This document shows positions 46,090 through 58,071 of a DNA stretch of 64,000 bases, piece after piece. The position numbers and the translations under genes are program-made. The notes under the pieces are model-generated. The model saw only the letters and a list, made by a program, of their open reading frames with translations. It was not told the origin of the DNA and made no database searches. Each line of letters begins with the position of its first letter. The first letter of the stretch is position 1. Source of the stretch: Jacaranda mimosifolia (taxonomy: Eukaryota; Streptophyta; Magnoliopsida; Lamiales; Bignoniaceae); assembly GCA_018894105.1 (NCBI GenBank), contig CM032127.1:27954369-28018368 (forward strand), given 5' to 3'.

Positions 46090-47265
46090 TAAGGGGTGCA
46101 ACGATGTCTGACCTGTCAACTGGTAAAGGTAGAACATCAGAGACCATCAGAGCTGTTGCAACTACTTCCAATCCCTGATTGGAAATGGGAATAGGTCACC
46201 ATGGACTTTGTAACTGGTCTACTTACAGCTCGAGGTGGATATGATAGTATCAGGGTTGTGATAGACCGACTGACCAAGTCTGCACATTTTCTATCAGTCG
46301 GAATACACTATAAAGTTGAAAAACTAGCATAGGTATATGTTAAAGAAATTGTTCGATTGCACGAAGTTCCAACTAGCATAGTATCCGACCGAGATCCAAA
46401 ATTTACATCAAGACTGTGGAGAATTCTGCAAGAGCATTTAGGAATGAAACTGAAGTTTAGTTCCATTGCTCACCCTCAAATAGACGGACAGTCAGAGCGA
46501 GTTATAAGGATCTTGGAAGATTTGCTACGGTCCTGTGTGTTAGATTTTAGGGAAAATTGGATTCGACATTTACCATTGATCGATTTTGCCTATAATAATA
46601 GGTTTTAGTCAACTATATAGATGGCACCATATGAAGACCTGTATGGCAGAAAATGTCGATCTCTAATACATTCGGATTTGGATGAGCACCGAGGCAAACC
46701 TGATCAGTCTCCAAATACTATCAGACCTAAACTGATACAAGAAACTATCGAAAAAGTGCAAGTGATTAAGCAGAGAATGAAAGCAACCCAAGATAGACAA
46801 AAGAGCTATGTAGATACTCGAAGAAAGGATTTGGAATTCGATGTTGGAGACCAAGTGTTCCTTAAAGTTTTCCCAAGAAAATGAGTAAGGAGAATAGGAA
46901 AAAGGGGAAAACTTAGTCCGAGATATGTTGGGCCATATGAGATATGTGAAAGGTTAGGACCAATTGCGTATCGTCTCCTGTTACCCCAATCTTTAAAGGG
47001 AATACACGATATTTTTCACGTATCGCAACTTCGAAAGTACTATCCCGATCCTTCTCATATTATATCACCAGAGAGCATGCAATTAGAAAGAGATCTGTCA
47101 TATGAGGAAAGACCTATACGTATTTTGGATCATTAGAGTTGAAAGCTCAAAAATCGGGAAATTCATCGAGTCAAGGTATTATGGCGCAATCATCATGTTG
47201 AGGAAGCAACATGGGAGAAAGAGGATCTCATGTGTCAACAATACCCTGAACTTTTTCAAATTTAA
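46090..47265 (+). pseudogene. Tekay integrase and chromodomain remnant
   Basis: Frames read [19 protein letters not shown] (zinc region), MDFVTG and RGGYDS (core start) and LTKSAHFLSV. The 46357-46608 frame follows with VPTSIVSDRDPKFTSRLW and AHPQIDGQSERVIRILED, the conserved core with the catalytic D and E. Next come MAPYEDLYGRKCRS, FDVGDQVFLKVFP and KLSPRYVGPYEICERLGPIA, then HDIFHVSQLRKY and HHVEEATWEKEDLM, which is the chromodomain end. Six or so stops and shifts break it. Confidence 0.85.
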
Positions 47266-47305
47266 GGTAAGAATCTGGGGACAGATTCTTTTAAGAGGGA
47301 GAGAT

Positions 47306-47870
47306 TGTAACGATCCCGAAATTTTATATATTTGTTAAATTATTATTATTTATTTTATAAGGTTAATTTTAATTATTCGATTAGAATTTTGAATTATTTA
47401 ATTGTGATAAAATTATATAAGATTCAATTGATATTTTACAAGATTTTTGAGATTGAAAATGCATTTTATTCATTTTGGGAACTAAATTGGGAGATTCTAA
47501 ATTATTATTATTAAAAAAAAAAATGAAAGCATGGATGAAGTCAACCGAACCCATACCTCCACCATGCTTGCCATGCTTGCTCCATACCTACATCATGTCA
47601 AAATTAATGCACTATTTTGACTTCAATTTTCCTTTCTTCCTTTTTCTTCTTTTTTCATCTTTTCTTCATTTTTCTTCCCATTTTCTTCTTCCTTCCTTTC
47701 TCACCACCCGCGGCCATCACCATCACTACCACCACCACCACCACCGGATAGCTTTCCTTCAACCAACCACCACACCAACTCATTTCCCCACACCACCGAG
47801 ACATCATCTCATATTCTTTGGACCTTCCTAGAAGGGTCAATGAGGTAAGTAATTCATCTCTTGAGCATTA
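47306..47870 (+). repeat. Tekay 3' LTR, truncated
   Basis: Starts TGTAACGATCCCGAAATTTT directly after the polypurine tract, a typical Tekay-group LTR start. A TTTCTTCTT-rich and CCACCACC-rich stretch (about 47630-47750) follows, as in related leader regions. No CA end is found before Athila gag begins near 47890, so the LTR is cut. Confidence 0.65.
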
Positions 47871-47889
47871 GATTTCCACTTTAACTTCT

Positions 47890-49217
47890 CTTTTTCAACA
47901 ATTGGTTGTAGGAAATAAGAAACAAATCAAGGCTAGTGGGATTTGTGCTAACATTAGTCATCCTACGGATATGTGCCCTATACTCCAAGAGTATTTCTAC
48001 AAACAAATCAATGAAATAGGAAGATTCCCTGGACCACCGCAAGGAAAGTACAATCCCTACTTAAACACCTACAACCCAGGATAGAGAGATCGTCCGAATT
48101 TCAATTACGGAGAGAAATTGCGCGACTACCAATACTTCGAACAAAAATTGCCCCCTCCATAGCAGCCATCCTCTTCTAATATAATATGTCTCTTGAAGAG
48201 ATTGTTAAATCGCTTGTGACTAATACTCAGCAATTTCAACAAGAAACATAAGCAAGCATTCAAAACTTGGATAACCAAATAAATTAGCTAGCTACCTTGA
48301 TGCCCTCTCAGACAATTGTCAATCCTAAGCAGAACGTTAGCACAATTACTTTGAGGAATGGTAAGGAGCTGAAAAAACCCAGCAAGAAGACACAAGAAAA
48401 GACTATTGTGGAAAAAGTGGAGATAGAGATTGTCATCTCCTAGGATTTGATTGAACATTCACGTGAATCCAATGGTAAGGTGACAAGCTCTTTGGTAATT
48501 GAAGCACCAAGATCGCACATGGCCTTTTTAATTCCAACATTGCCAATTTTGCAAGGGATAGTAAACATACTTGAGTCCTTGTATTTGGGGGGCAATTTCC
48601 TTTGTATCACTGCTGAGACATTTTCTGCTACATTTATTCCTTCATTACCCTTCAGTTTTCTTATGTTTGTGCACAATTCCTTGAGAAATTTAGCATGCCG
48701 AGGTATTTGCTTGATTGCATCAAGTAATAGAATATTTACCTTGACTTTGCAAAAAGTTTCAAGAATCTCCGTTTTCTCTTTATGTTTTTTAGATTTAGCA
48801 AACCTTTCAGGACACCTCTTTCTGTCTACTCTTCCTTGAATATTAGTCCTTTGAAAGAAACAGGAGTAGTTATTCAATTTACTAATATATCCTGAAGGAG
48901 TCCTAGAGGATGTATTTGTACAGGTTAATGAATTGATTTTTCCCATTGATTTTTATGTACTTAACATATCTGAAGATAACTCTCTTAATTCATTGCAAAT
49001 ATTGTTGGGAAGCCATTTCCTTATAACCTCTAGGATGAAAATTGATGTGCATGATGGTACACTCTCTATGGAGTTTGATGATGATGTGATTAAATTTAAT
49101 ATCTATGATGCCATGAAATATCCTAGTGATGAGTCTTATGTTTTTGTTATTAATATTATTGATACTTTAACTCATGAAACCTTTGATTTGAATGATGATG
49201 ATAATTTTGTGACGTGA
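47890..49217 (+). pseudogene. Athila gag-protease remnant with internal inversion
   Basis: Plus-strand frame 47902-48084 has the knuckle-like ICANISHPTDMCPILQE and GRFPGPPQGKYNPY...NTYNPG. It continues (about 48186-48440) with LEEIVKSL..TNTQQFQQET, NPKQNVSTITLRNGKEL and an acidic end. The next 0.4 kb is reversed. From about 48847 plus sequence resumes with SPLKETGVVIQF, and the 48933-49217 frame has IFPIDFYVLN, ILLGSHFL and MKIDVHDGTLSMEFDDDVI, the protease C-terminal part. Pol is absent. GAG packages the RNA and the protease matures the polyprotein in intact relatives. Confidence 0.82.
48441..48845 (-). other. Inverted segment of Athila gag-protease
   Basis: Here the Athila coding sequence lies on minus, while both flanks are on plus. 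Reading right to left it gives PERFAKSKK, EILETFCKVKVNILLLDAIK, FLKELCTNIRKLKG, NVAENVSAVIQRKLPPKYKD and CKIGNVGIKKAMCDLGAS, the last containing the D-L-G-A-S protease active-site equivalent. This is exactly the part missing between the plus-strand flanks, so it is a local inversion, not an extra insertion. The left edge is uncertain by about 50 bp. Confidence 0.8.
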
Positions 49218-50656
49218 GGAATAGTTGCGTCTAGCCAAAGACGTTAAAGAGAGGTACTTTCTCGGAGGCAACCCAAACTTTCATTTGTTGTTCATTTTTC
49301 TTAAAAATAAACTATTTTTTTAGCATATTTAATTAACTTTTTTTTTTTATCTAGGATACATCTTAAATTAGCTTGTGGGTACAATTACTTCAAACAAAAA
49401 AGCTCTTCAATGTGCCTGTGCCCACACCTTGTTCAATGACCTCTTCTGGCATGTTTGAATTATTTGACAGAAGGGCCTCGTCTCCTTAAGGGAGCCCCTC
49501 TTCCACCCTTTTTATGCATTTACATTCTTATTTTGAAACATTAAGACCAATGTTTAGCTTAAGTGTGGGGGAGGAAAATTGGATTCATTTTGCTTCAAAT
49601 ATGCATGAAATAACTCCTTATTCTTCTTATTTACTTCCAAAGTGTGCTTTAGTTCTTTATTTATTAATTTTTCTCTTTGACCTTTTGCCTCTTTTCAATG
49701 CATGTCCATGAGGTAACACGTAAATAATTGGGTTGAATTAGGAAACATTATAAGAATGGCATGAATAGTTGAGCCCTTGTTTATTGCACTTTGGCTTATT
49801 GCTCCATTGGCTGATTTGGATGAAAGTTGTATGAGGGAATTAATACATATCACCCTTAATAATTATCGTGCATAGCGAGTTAACTTTTCTAGAACTTGCC
49901 TTGATGAGCATGTTTGGGTTGAATTGTCAAGTTGAATGTACTAAGACAATGAACGTGACTAGAATTGACCATTTAACCGCTCTCCCCCCTCCCCAACACA
50001 CACAAAAGAGAGAGAAAAAAGAAAAGTGCACTGGCTTGATTACTCCGTTAATCACTAAAATAAAGTAATTATGAGTAGGGATAATAACCATCTAGATTTA
50101 TGATCGACCGAGTAACAACATGCATTCATCACCAATATTTGTATTCACGTAAAAGGTGGAATGATATTCTAGACAAATTGTGGCCAGCCGAGTAACTGGG
50201 AGCATTCATCACCAATGTTTGTATTCGAGTAAAAAGGCTGGTCCACACGTTGAATATAATGCAAAAAGAGAGATCAAATAAAGTTTTCTCTTTCATCCTT
50301 TATATTTTCTTACATTCGACTTGCTATTTCTCCCCAAATATGTGATATCGTTGTATGTTTTTGATAGTTATGTTTCTATGTCTTGACTAGAATGAACTTA
50401 ATGAAGGAGTGTTGAGTCCCTTTGACATTTCAAATTCAAAAAGACTGCCAGGCTGACAGGTTATTTGTGTGACTTGTAAGGGTTCTTTCTTTGAAGTGCA
50501 TGTTCCTAATTGTGTCTTGATTCAATCCTCCAAAATTTGATAATTTGAACTATATTAGGAACAAGCTGAGAAATAGGAAGAAGGGATTGTGAGAAGCTTG
50601 ATAAATTGGGGCTATTGCATACTTGAGAACAAACATTGTCTAAGCATGGGGAAATT
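49218..50656 (+). other. Athila 3' non-coding region
   Basis: Contains the phrase CGTCTAGCCAAAGACGTTAAAG and GAGGCAACCCAAAC (about 49228-49276), a familiar Athila post-pol landmark, and the GTGTGGGGGAGG tract (about 49563). A pair of diverged repeats with CATTCATCACCAAT and TTTGTATTC (near 50123 and 50203) is present. It ends in an AAGCATGGGGAAA polypurine-like run before the LTR. No env-like reading frame is seen. Confidence 0.65.
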
Positions 50657-51006
50657 TATTAAGTTGCATATTTGCCATTGAATTTGTATAGTTTTCCCCT
50701 TACGATTAATAGTAAAATGCTTAATGATTGGATTTTAACTTTGATTTTATATTTGTGAAGCAAATTGAAGATTTAAGCTAAAAGCAATTGAAAATCAAGT
50801 ATTTGACATGCTTACAGCAAAAAAAAAAAAAAAAAAAATTGCATTCTTGAGGAGAGGAGGAATGAAAGAAGGAAATAATTCAAGTGCGGACGTGTCTTGC
50901 TTCCCAAGACTCTATACAAATTTAATTAGGAACCATTCAACCTATTTTGGCAATTATATATTTTTGGAATATTTCAATTTCTGTTTCTTTAATTAAGAGA
51001 ATTTAA

Positions 51007-52486
51007 GGTTGTGATTACTTGTGTTTTGGTTTCTCATTTTTCATTTTTTAGAGAAAATAGTGAGATTTTTGTGTTTATGAGATTGGAATTTTTTTTATGA
51101 GGGAGTGATTGTTTGTTAGGTAAAAGTGTAATGATTATATTTGATGTGACAGGTGAAAGTATAATTATTATAGTTGATGTAGTAGATGAAAGTTATGATA
51201 TGGCAATTGATTGTGAGATATTTTTTTAGAAAAGCTTATGAGATGGTGATTTGTTGTGTAGTATGAGTTAAAATGTTGTGTATGTAATATTTTTTATATA
51301 ATATTTTTATATAGGTTTTTATTAGAATAAAATAAAATAAATAAAATATCCATTAGAATATCGTATAATACATATACTAAAATATAATAATGAATTTATG
51401 TAATGATTTAATTAATTAAAATTTTAAAAATTTTAAGTTTATATTGAAATAAATGTGTATATACTTATATATGTAGAAAATAATATTATGAAATATTAAA
51501 ATACACGTGCGAATAATTATATTAAAAAAATAATTTTATTTAAATAAAAAAAATTTAACATGCAAATATAAATACATATTATGAAGTAATTTTATTTAAA
51601 TAATACAATATAATGTGTAAATATAATTATATATTATGAAAATAATTATATTATAAATAATTTTATTTAAATAATAAAACATTATGTTCAAATATAATTA
51701 GGTATTAGGAAAATAATTTTATGTAAATATTAAAATATACATGTAAATAATTATAAATATGATCTGTAAATTAATTATATATTATGAAAAATATTAAAAT
51801 ATATGTGTGAATAATTATATTATCAAAATAATTATATTTAGATATAAAAAAATATTATGTGTAAATATAATTATTTATTATAAAAATAATTCTATTTAAA
51901 TATTAAAATATTACGTATGGATATGTATGTACTGTGAAAATAATTTTATTTAAAATATTTAAATATACATCAAAATAACTATATTGAGAAAATAATAATA
52001 CTTTAATATAAAAATATTATGTGTAATCATAACTACATATTATGATATGATTTAATTTAAATATTAATATATACATGTAAATAATTATATTATGAAAAAA
52101 TTATTTAAATATAAAAATAGTATGTGTAAATATAATTATATATTATGAAAATAATTTTAAATAAATATTAAAATATTATGTGTAAATAAAATTATATATT
52201 ATGAATTAATTATGTAGAATTAAACATTATGTATATAGGTGGATGAAAAATCAAGAGAAAAATTCAAAAAATTGCTTGGGAAGAGAATCCAGTTTTTGAG
52301 AGAAACCAAAGAAATTCTCTAAGAGGAGAGGAACCCATTTTTGGAGGAAAATTTCAAATATGGAATAAGGAGGAAAGGAATATTTTTTGGAGAGTGAGAA
52401 AAATTCTCACATCCAAGTACCACTCCTCCATTTTTTTTTGTCAAAGAAACAAGATTTGAGAAAATCTTCCACAAGCAAGCACACCC
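51007..52486. mobile_element. PIF/Harbinger-like non-autonomous element
   Basis: The left end GGTTGTGATTACTTGTG and the complemented right end GGGTGTGCTTGCTTGTG match at 14 of 17 bases. Both ends are flanked by TAA (51004-51006 and 52487-52489), the 3-bp duplication typical of PIF/Harbinger. The undisturbed site is visible at the same place in the Athila 5' LTR (about 39880), which proves insertion. No transposase. The middle is an AT-rich tandem array. Confidence 0.82.
51300..52215. repeat. AT-rich tandem array, unit about 55-60 bp
   Basis: About fourteen diverged units share TAATTTTATTTAAATATTAA, TATTATGTGTAAATATAATT and ATATATTATGAAAA in that order. It fills most of the PIF-like element. 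Confidence 0.75.
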
Positions 52487-53430
52487 TAAGTTTTCCAATT
52501 CTGGTAGGACTCTTAATTAGTTTTTCGATTACATTAGGAGTAGTAGGCTATTTATATGGAACTAAGAATCTTTCATAGGAAGCTTTTTCATATCTTTCAT
52601 TCAGTATATTTTAATTTTCTGCATTTTTCTCTAATGCATGAGTTGCTAAACTCTTGTTCTAGCCTAAGGGATTATTGAAGTTTGGGTTCTTCAATATTTG
52701 TGAGATCTAAATAATTTGATTCATATTTCTTATTTCTTTAGTATTGATTTATCTTTAGTTTTCATTATGAATATTCAGGTTTATTGAATTTAGGGCCCAA
52801 ATTTGATAGATTATAATATTTGTTCTGTCAATTAGAACATTAAATCTGTAATTATTTAATTGTTCTAATGCTTGTGGCAAATAATATAGTTATGTGTAGA
52901 GATATGCATAATTTATGTTATGTAGATAAATAATCTAGTCTAAATAAACTCCACTTTTGTGTGTTTGTTGACTAGGTTTGAATTTTTCTAGTTTATAATG
53001 TTGTTGATAAATTAAATCCTAGGACCGCTTCTTTAGGGTTGTTTATTGGCAAGAAAAATAACTAACGAGCTTTTCTCAGTTATCGAAATAGTAATGAGAG
53101 ATTTGTTATTAGGGCGTACTGAGTAACTATAGCCAGTCTATTCAAGAATGAGGAATTTATCTTTGCATCGATAATCAAATTTGTAAATCAAACTGAGATT
53201 TTACTTTAGATTAGATTTCATTCTCATTGATTTCTTATTTGATTTATTTTACTTTTAAAATTCTAATTCTTTCGTTTCATAAAACTCCCCTTTCTTTTCT
53301 ATTTTATTAATAAGTTTGAAAGAAATAAAATTTACCAATCCTTGTGGAATACGATCCTACTCATTAATGATCACAAATCATATTTTAGAGTAAAAATTTA
53401 TTTTTATTGGATTCAACACTCATCAGAGAA

Positions 53431-54280
53431 GCTATAATCTTGGGTTGAAGGTTAGTAAAAATCAAGTAGAAATTTTATTAGATTAATTTTAGCTATTGAA
53501 AAGTTCTTGAAGAATTTTGTTATTATGATTATAAGACCATTTTCCCTCCTTGTGGATCCAAATTTATACTTAAATAAAAACTTGGATGAATCTATATCTG
53601 AATTTAAATAATCTCAATTTATTAGATTATTATTATATTTTACCAATGAGACTAGCATTGACATTTCTTATGTAGTTAAGGCATTTTAGTAGATCTATTG
53701 TTATTCTTAGTATAGGTTATTAGAATAGTTTAGAAGGAATTGTTGAGCATCTTAGAAGCTCTGAATGTTTTATGTTACAAAGATATTCCAAATATAGCTG
53801 AAGAATATAGTGATGCTAAAATCTATTAGCGGATTTATTTTTATGTCAATAATTTTGGGTTCTAAGAAATAGACTATTATATCTTGAATTAAGTACTACA
53901 TAAGTAGTAGAATTAAAAGCTTGTACAAATTTTGAATGGTTGAGAAGTTTAATTTATTAATTGATATTTGGTTAGTAAATATTCTTGGCCACGTCCAACC
54001 ATTTTTATGCATTATGATTGTGAAATTATGGTAGCTAGAACTACATCTTATGAAACAGATACATTTTAACAAGAAAATGAAAAGCACTTAGAAGCAAATA
54101 TGTGAAGTAGTTTTTGTTAAAGAGAAATGTGGTGACTTTAATTTGAGCAATGCAAAGATGTAGCAACAAGACTAGCACGTACATTAATTCAATGATCAAG
54201 GAGGGTACTGGAATTGGACATGCATGATAAGCTTGCAAGGGAACCTTCTTCCAATTAATTTTAACTTTGTGATTGTAACT
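53431..54280 (+). pseudogene. Tork-like RT end and RNase H remnant (right half)
   Basis: Continues the copia frame after the Athila duplication with AIILG and IEKVLEEF-like wording. RNase H pieces follow: the serine-poor WPRPTIFMHYDCE segment (about 53975-54025, equivalent of the W-P-K-P...HCDSQ block) and the C-terminal ATRLARTL region (about 54155-54190, equivalent of LADPLTK). Stops are frequent. Confidence 0.6.
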
Positions 54281-56670
54281 GTTGGATATTTCAAAACTTC
54301 AAAAATCCAATTAATTTTAGTTATTTAAATTTATAATTTTCTCATCCGTTCTAAGTTTTCATTACATGTTTCATCCTAACACTATAAGTGTGTCTAGGTA
54401 GATGCATGTATACAATCATCATTACCCCTTCCGTATTCTAAAACATTTAGCTTCATATACTATTTTGTACGATGCAATAAAGTTATTATCTCTGGTCTCT
54501 TATGATTCTACTCACAATAAAAGATGTCAATAATATTTTTGAATTTTTATCTCGAGGTGATGATAAATTGTTAGAATCGATACGAATACGATGTTATCAC
54601 GATCTTGTGATGGTGTTACGGGACGTGACTCTAGCAAGCCATCCATTCTATTTACAAAAATTATATACTCTCGTTATTTATTCCCACAAAAGTTTTTTAA
54701 ATTTTCCACAACAATAATTATTCGGTTTCTTTGTTATATTATTAAAAAATGCAAAGGCAGTGTGAAAAGGTACCCAAACTATTAGGGAAAAAAAATGCCA
54801 AAAAGGCCATCACTTGCAAGAAGTGAATTCAATTTGAAAAAATTTGCAGTTTTATGCATCTCATCTGCTGCAATTTTCATAAGAAAAATATATTTTGCTT
54901 ACGTGAAAATGGTTACAGTTGAAACTTAGAATTACTTTTGGATTGAAAAGTAGAAAATAAAATTAAATTTCTTCTTGGGGAGAATACAGGATTTGAATTT
55001 TATATTTTTAAATTTATTTTGATCAGTTGCATTTTACTTTAATTTTACAATTTTAGCTTGTTATTTATTTTTATTATTAATTAAAGAGGTCATATGATAT
55101 AGTTTTAAGTTCTTCCATAATTTATAGAGTATCATATCTCTATTTATTGGGCCGTCGTGTTACGGGCTCCTTTATCAACTTATTTGAACCTCTCAGAACA
55201 CACACCGTCGTTTAATCAGCCCAAAGTCTTGACTTGACTTATTATTATGTTGAAGTTGAAGCCCTCTTTTTTTTTTTTTTTTCTTTTTTCTTTTTAATTT
55301 TAATAACAGGTAGATTGTAGAAGCACGAAACTCGAGATGGCCCAATCTTTAAGAAAAGAGTGCCCAAACCAAATGCCAAACAATCAGATATTAATGTAGC
55401 CCAAATTGTTTTGTTGATTCTTTTATTATTCAAGATAAGGTTACCAGTTGGGGAGCCAATCAATCAATCTCATTCAAACTCCGTTCCATTTATTGTTTCC
55501 GTAACAAACTTTACTTCTCAAAATACTTTTAAATAAGGATGTGCATTTTTAAAATTGCTATTAAAATAATGTTTTCTTTTTTCAAATATCCTTTCAAAAT
55601 ATATTACAAATGTACATATACACACACACAACCAATTAATCATGATATGTATATACATAATAAACTCTCTTTCACTTCACTAACCCAATAAAAATTGGAC
55701 CAATATGACATTTATAATAAATTTTGTCTTCCCCATAACATTTCCAAACAAACTATTTTCTCATAAAATATTTTCCAACAACTTATAAAACAATATATAA
55801 CCAATGAACGTCACATTTCCAATAGCACTATCAAAATACATTCTTCCAAAATAATTCTCTCAAAACACCCAAAATACAACCAAAGAACTGGTAATTAACC
55901 TCTTTGTACTAAAACTAGGTTTTATTTGACTTAATTAATACAGATTTTAGATGGGAAATGAGAAAGTGCAAAATTTTGTTTTTCACACTGTTACCTTTAA
56001 AATTTATAATTGAGAGGCAGCGGTAATAATTTTTAATTTAAGATGATACTTTTGGAAAGAAAAAAAAAAAGAATCATATTAAAAAAAATTGAGTTTTATT
56101 TTGTGATGTTAAAAAAAGGAATAATAAATTTAAGATTACAATATTTTTACTACTCCCTACCCGTGCAATGCACATTATGTATACATTAAGAAAAAAACAT
56201 GTTATAAATTTGCTTGAATGATGAGTCTTTTTGTCTTAATGATGTGCTTATGTAGAGTCAATATTTAAAATAAATGCCGCTCTTCGTAAATTGAAATAAT
56301 AGGGTAATGTTATCCAGATAGAGACACTTTTTTTTATCATAGTCATAGGTATATCAAAATTATATGGTCAGATTGATCCCACGTTATTCTGTAAATTCTA
56401 GATTATTTTTAACGCGAGAAATCATGATTGATTGGGACGCATATATATAGAAACTAGTGCAAATAAGAATAATTAAAGTTGATGGTCTGTTGTTACTTGA
56501 AATGACTGAAAACAAGTATTCTTTGTATTATAGTAATATATGCTACGCGGAGTCAACAAAAATAAAATAAATATAAAATATAAACGAAATACATTCAAAA
56601 ATTGAACAAACAATGGCTTTTCGAATCCTAAGGACGTGATTTTATATAAAATTCAACCAATGATAATCAT

Positions 56671-56694
56671 ACTACTACTACTACTACTACTACT
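56671..56694. repeat. (ACT)8 microsatellite
   Basis: Eight perfect trinucleotide units. Confidence 0.95.
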
Positions 56695-57408
56695 ATGGGA
56701 GTGTTAATTTGGAAGTATTTCTCCAAAATAATTTTATTTTGGAGAAAACATAACTAAACATACACTCATTTTTTTCTTCAAAATATTAAAATAATTTTTT
56801 CCAAAATAACTCTCCTATAGTTCATTATCCTCAAAATATTTTCATTTTTCAATATACACATTTATATATATATATATCATATATATTTTATTATTATTCT
56901 TATAATAAAAAATTACTCAATCCAATTTTTACTTTAAAAATTCAACAAAAAAGTATTAATTTAACTATTACAACAAAAAATATCTCTCACAAATCATAAA
57001 CAAACATACAAAAATTTCTCCAAATAAAATTTAACTATTTTTTAAAATATAATAAAAAATTCATTATATTTTCTAACACAACTTTCACATTTTTTAATAT
57101 TACTTTCAACATTAATTCTTTCATAATACATATTAAAATCACACAAAATAACATAATCAAACATTGCCTACTACTAATAATAACAATGATATGAGTGTGT
57201 GTTTAATAAATTCGAAGCGTAGAACAAAAAGTTATAGTGATGAAGTTGGGAGCACAAAAAATTCAACTTGATTGGACAGCTGCAGTTGTGCCTCAAGAAT
57301 TGTGGGACCCTCTCAAAGTAATGTCATTTCAGCTTTAATTGAAGAGAATGAGTTAAAGGAGAAACAATTAAAAGGAGAAATTGTGTGGGAGAATCAAAGA
57401 ATGGGAAC

Positions 57409-57412
<4 letters not shown>

Positions 57413-57440
<28 letters not shown>
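57413..57440. repeat. (AT)14 microsatellite
   Basis: Uninterrupted AT dinucleotide run. Confidence 0.95.
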
Positions 57441-57708
57441 GGATAGATAGAGGAAAAAATAATGTTAATGGGTTCTTTTCAAAATCTGAGTGGCTTTATC
57501 AGTCAGTTGTTCTCTCAGATTTGTAGGGCACTAACATAATGTCTTAAAGTCTTGGAAAAGATTCATTATGTTTCAACTTTTCTTTTCCCACATATATCAT
57601 ATTCTATTCTAATGATAAGATTGAGATTTAAATATTTATAATTAAGAAATATTAAAATAAATTTTTATTTCTATAAAATGTTTATTTTTATTTATTAACA
57701 GACGTAGA

Positions 57709-58071
57709 GGATGTTTGAGTGAACTTATGAGCTCATCAAAATATCTTATAGTTTGAGAGCTTATTAAATATCAAAAAATGTTTGACAATTTTTTTTTAAA
57801 GAAATTTATAAGCTTCTAAATTAAGAAATTAGGAGTTTATAAATTTTTTTTTTTTTTAAAAAAAAAAGGTGTTTCTAACTTATTTTTATAATCTTAATAA
57901 GTTCTTCTTAATTTTAATCATTACTAGTATCTTATAAGCTCTAAAATCTTATTTTATCCAAACGCTTTATCAACTTATTTTTTTTTTTGAAAAAAATAAT
58001 CTTATAAATTCTAAAATACTTGTTAAATGTAGGCGCTTATAAGATCTTTTGAATAAATTTAATCAAACACC
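57709..58071. mobile_element. MITE candidate (363 bp)
   Basis: The left end GGATGTTTGAGTGAACTTATGAGC resembles the complemented right end GGTGTTTGATTAAATTTATT followed by ATCTTATAAGC. The interior repeats CTTATAAG/CTTATAGTTT-type words. This is the general look of plant Tourist-like MITEs. No target duplication is visible, so the borders are approximate. Confidence 0.4.

Larger units (their letters stand above)
46090..47870 (+). mobile_element. Tekay-type chromovirus fragment (integrase, chromodomain, 3' LTR)
   Basis: The 3' part of a Tekay/Del gypsy element on plus, starting in the integrase zinc region (CLTCQ, 46105) and running through the core, C-terminal chromodomain-like part, polypurine tract (AAGAGGGAGAGA, about 47293) and the start of the 3' LTR. 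The left border abuts the Tat fragment and the right border abuts Athila gag. Both ends are truncated. Confidence 0.75.
39529..53425 (+). mobile_element. Athila-lineage gypsy element, pol-deleted, with nested insertions
   Basis: The 5' LTR starts TGTTAAGTTGTATATTTG (39529). The 3' LTR ends ACTCATCA (53425). The same 5-bp GAGAA flanks both outer ends (39524-39528 and 53426-53430). Internal sequence is Athila gag-protease (about 47890-49217) followed directly by the 3' non-coding region. RT, RNase H and integrase are missing. Between the 5' LTR and gag lie a partial reversed Tat element and a Tekay fragment. The 3' LTR carries a PIF-like insertion. Without the Athila element the host copia reading frame is continuous. 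Confidence 0.85.
50657..53425 (+). repeat. Athila 3' LTR with PIF-like insertion
   Basis: Starts TATTAAGTTGCATATTTG (the TG has become TA) and ends ACTCATCA. Subtracting the inserted 1480 bp and one TAA gives about 1.29 kb, the normal size for the copy. Its left part matches the 5' LTR at 39529-40562. Confidence 0.85.
38400..54280 (+). mobile_element. Decayed Tork-like Ty1/copia element, split by Athila
   Basis: Copia-type pol fragments flank the Athila element: gag and RT pieces to the left (about 38440-39523) and RT end plus RNase H to the right (53431 to about 54280). The RT frame runs directly from left to right when the Athila element and one copy of its GAGAA duplication are disregarded. 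The element borders are not defined. Wording of the RNase H end differs from the Sirevirus copy and is closer to Tork/Retrofit-type elements. Confidence 0.7.
54281..57708. other. AT-rich intergenic DNA
   Basis: No gene support on either strand. It contains a T/C-rich run (about 55266-55300), (ACT)8 at 56671-56694, (AT)14 at 57413-57440 and a GTGCA-A-TGCAC palindrome near 56163. A stretch at 56697-57170 bordered by GTGTTAATTTGG and the complement of CAATGTTTGATTATG could be a decayed MITE, but no target duplication supports it. Confidence 0.5.

Noticed and set aside
47475..47840. 118-residue frame rich in His and Pro, and its reverse-strand partner
   Set aside because: It lies in the Tekay LTR leader (C/T-rich and CCACC repeats). 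Such frames recur in LTRs and are not genes.
56697..57170. MITE in the ACT-repeat region
   Set aside because: The end similarity is weak, and the apparent CTA duplication is part of the (ACT)n microsatellite.
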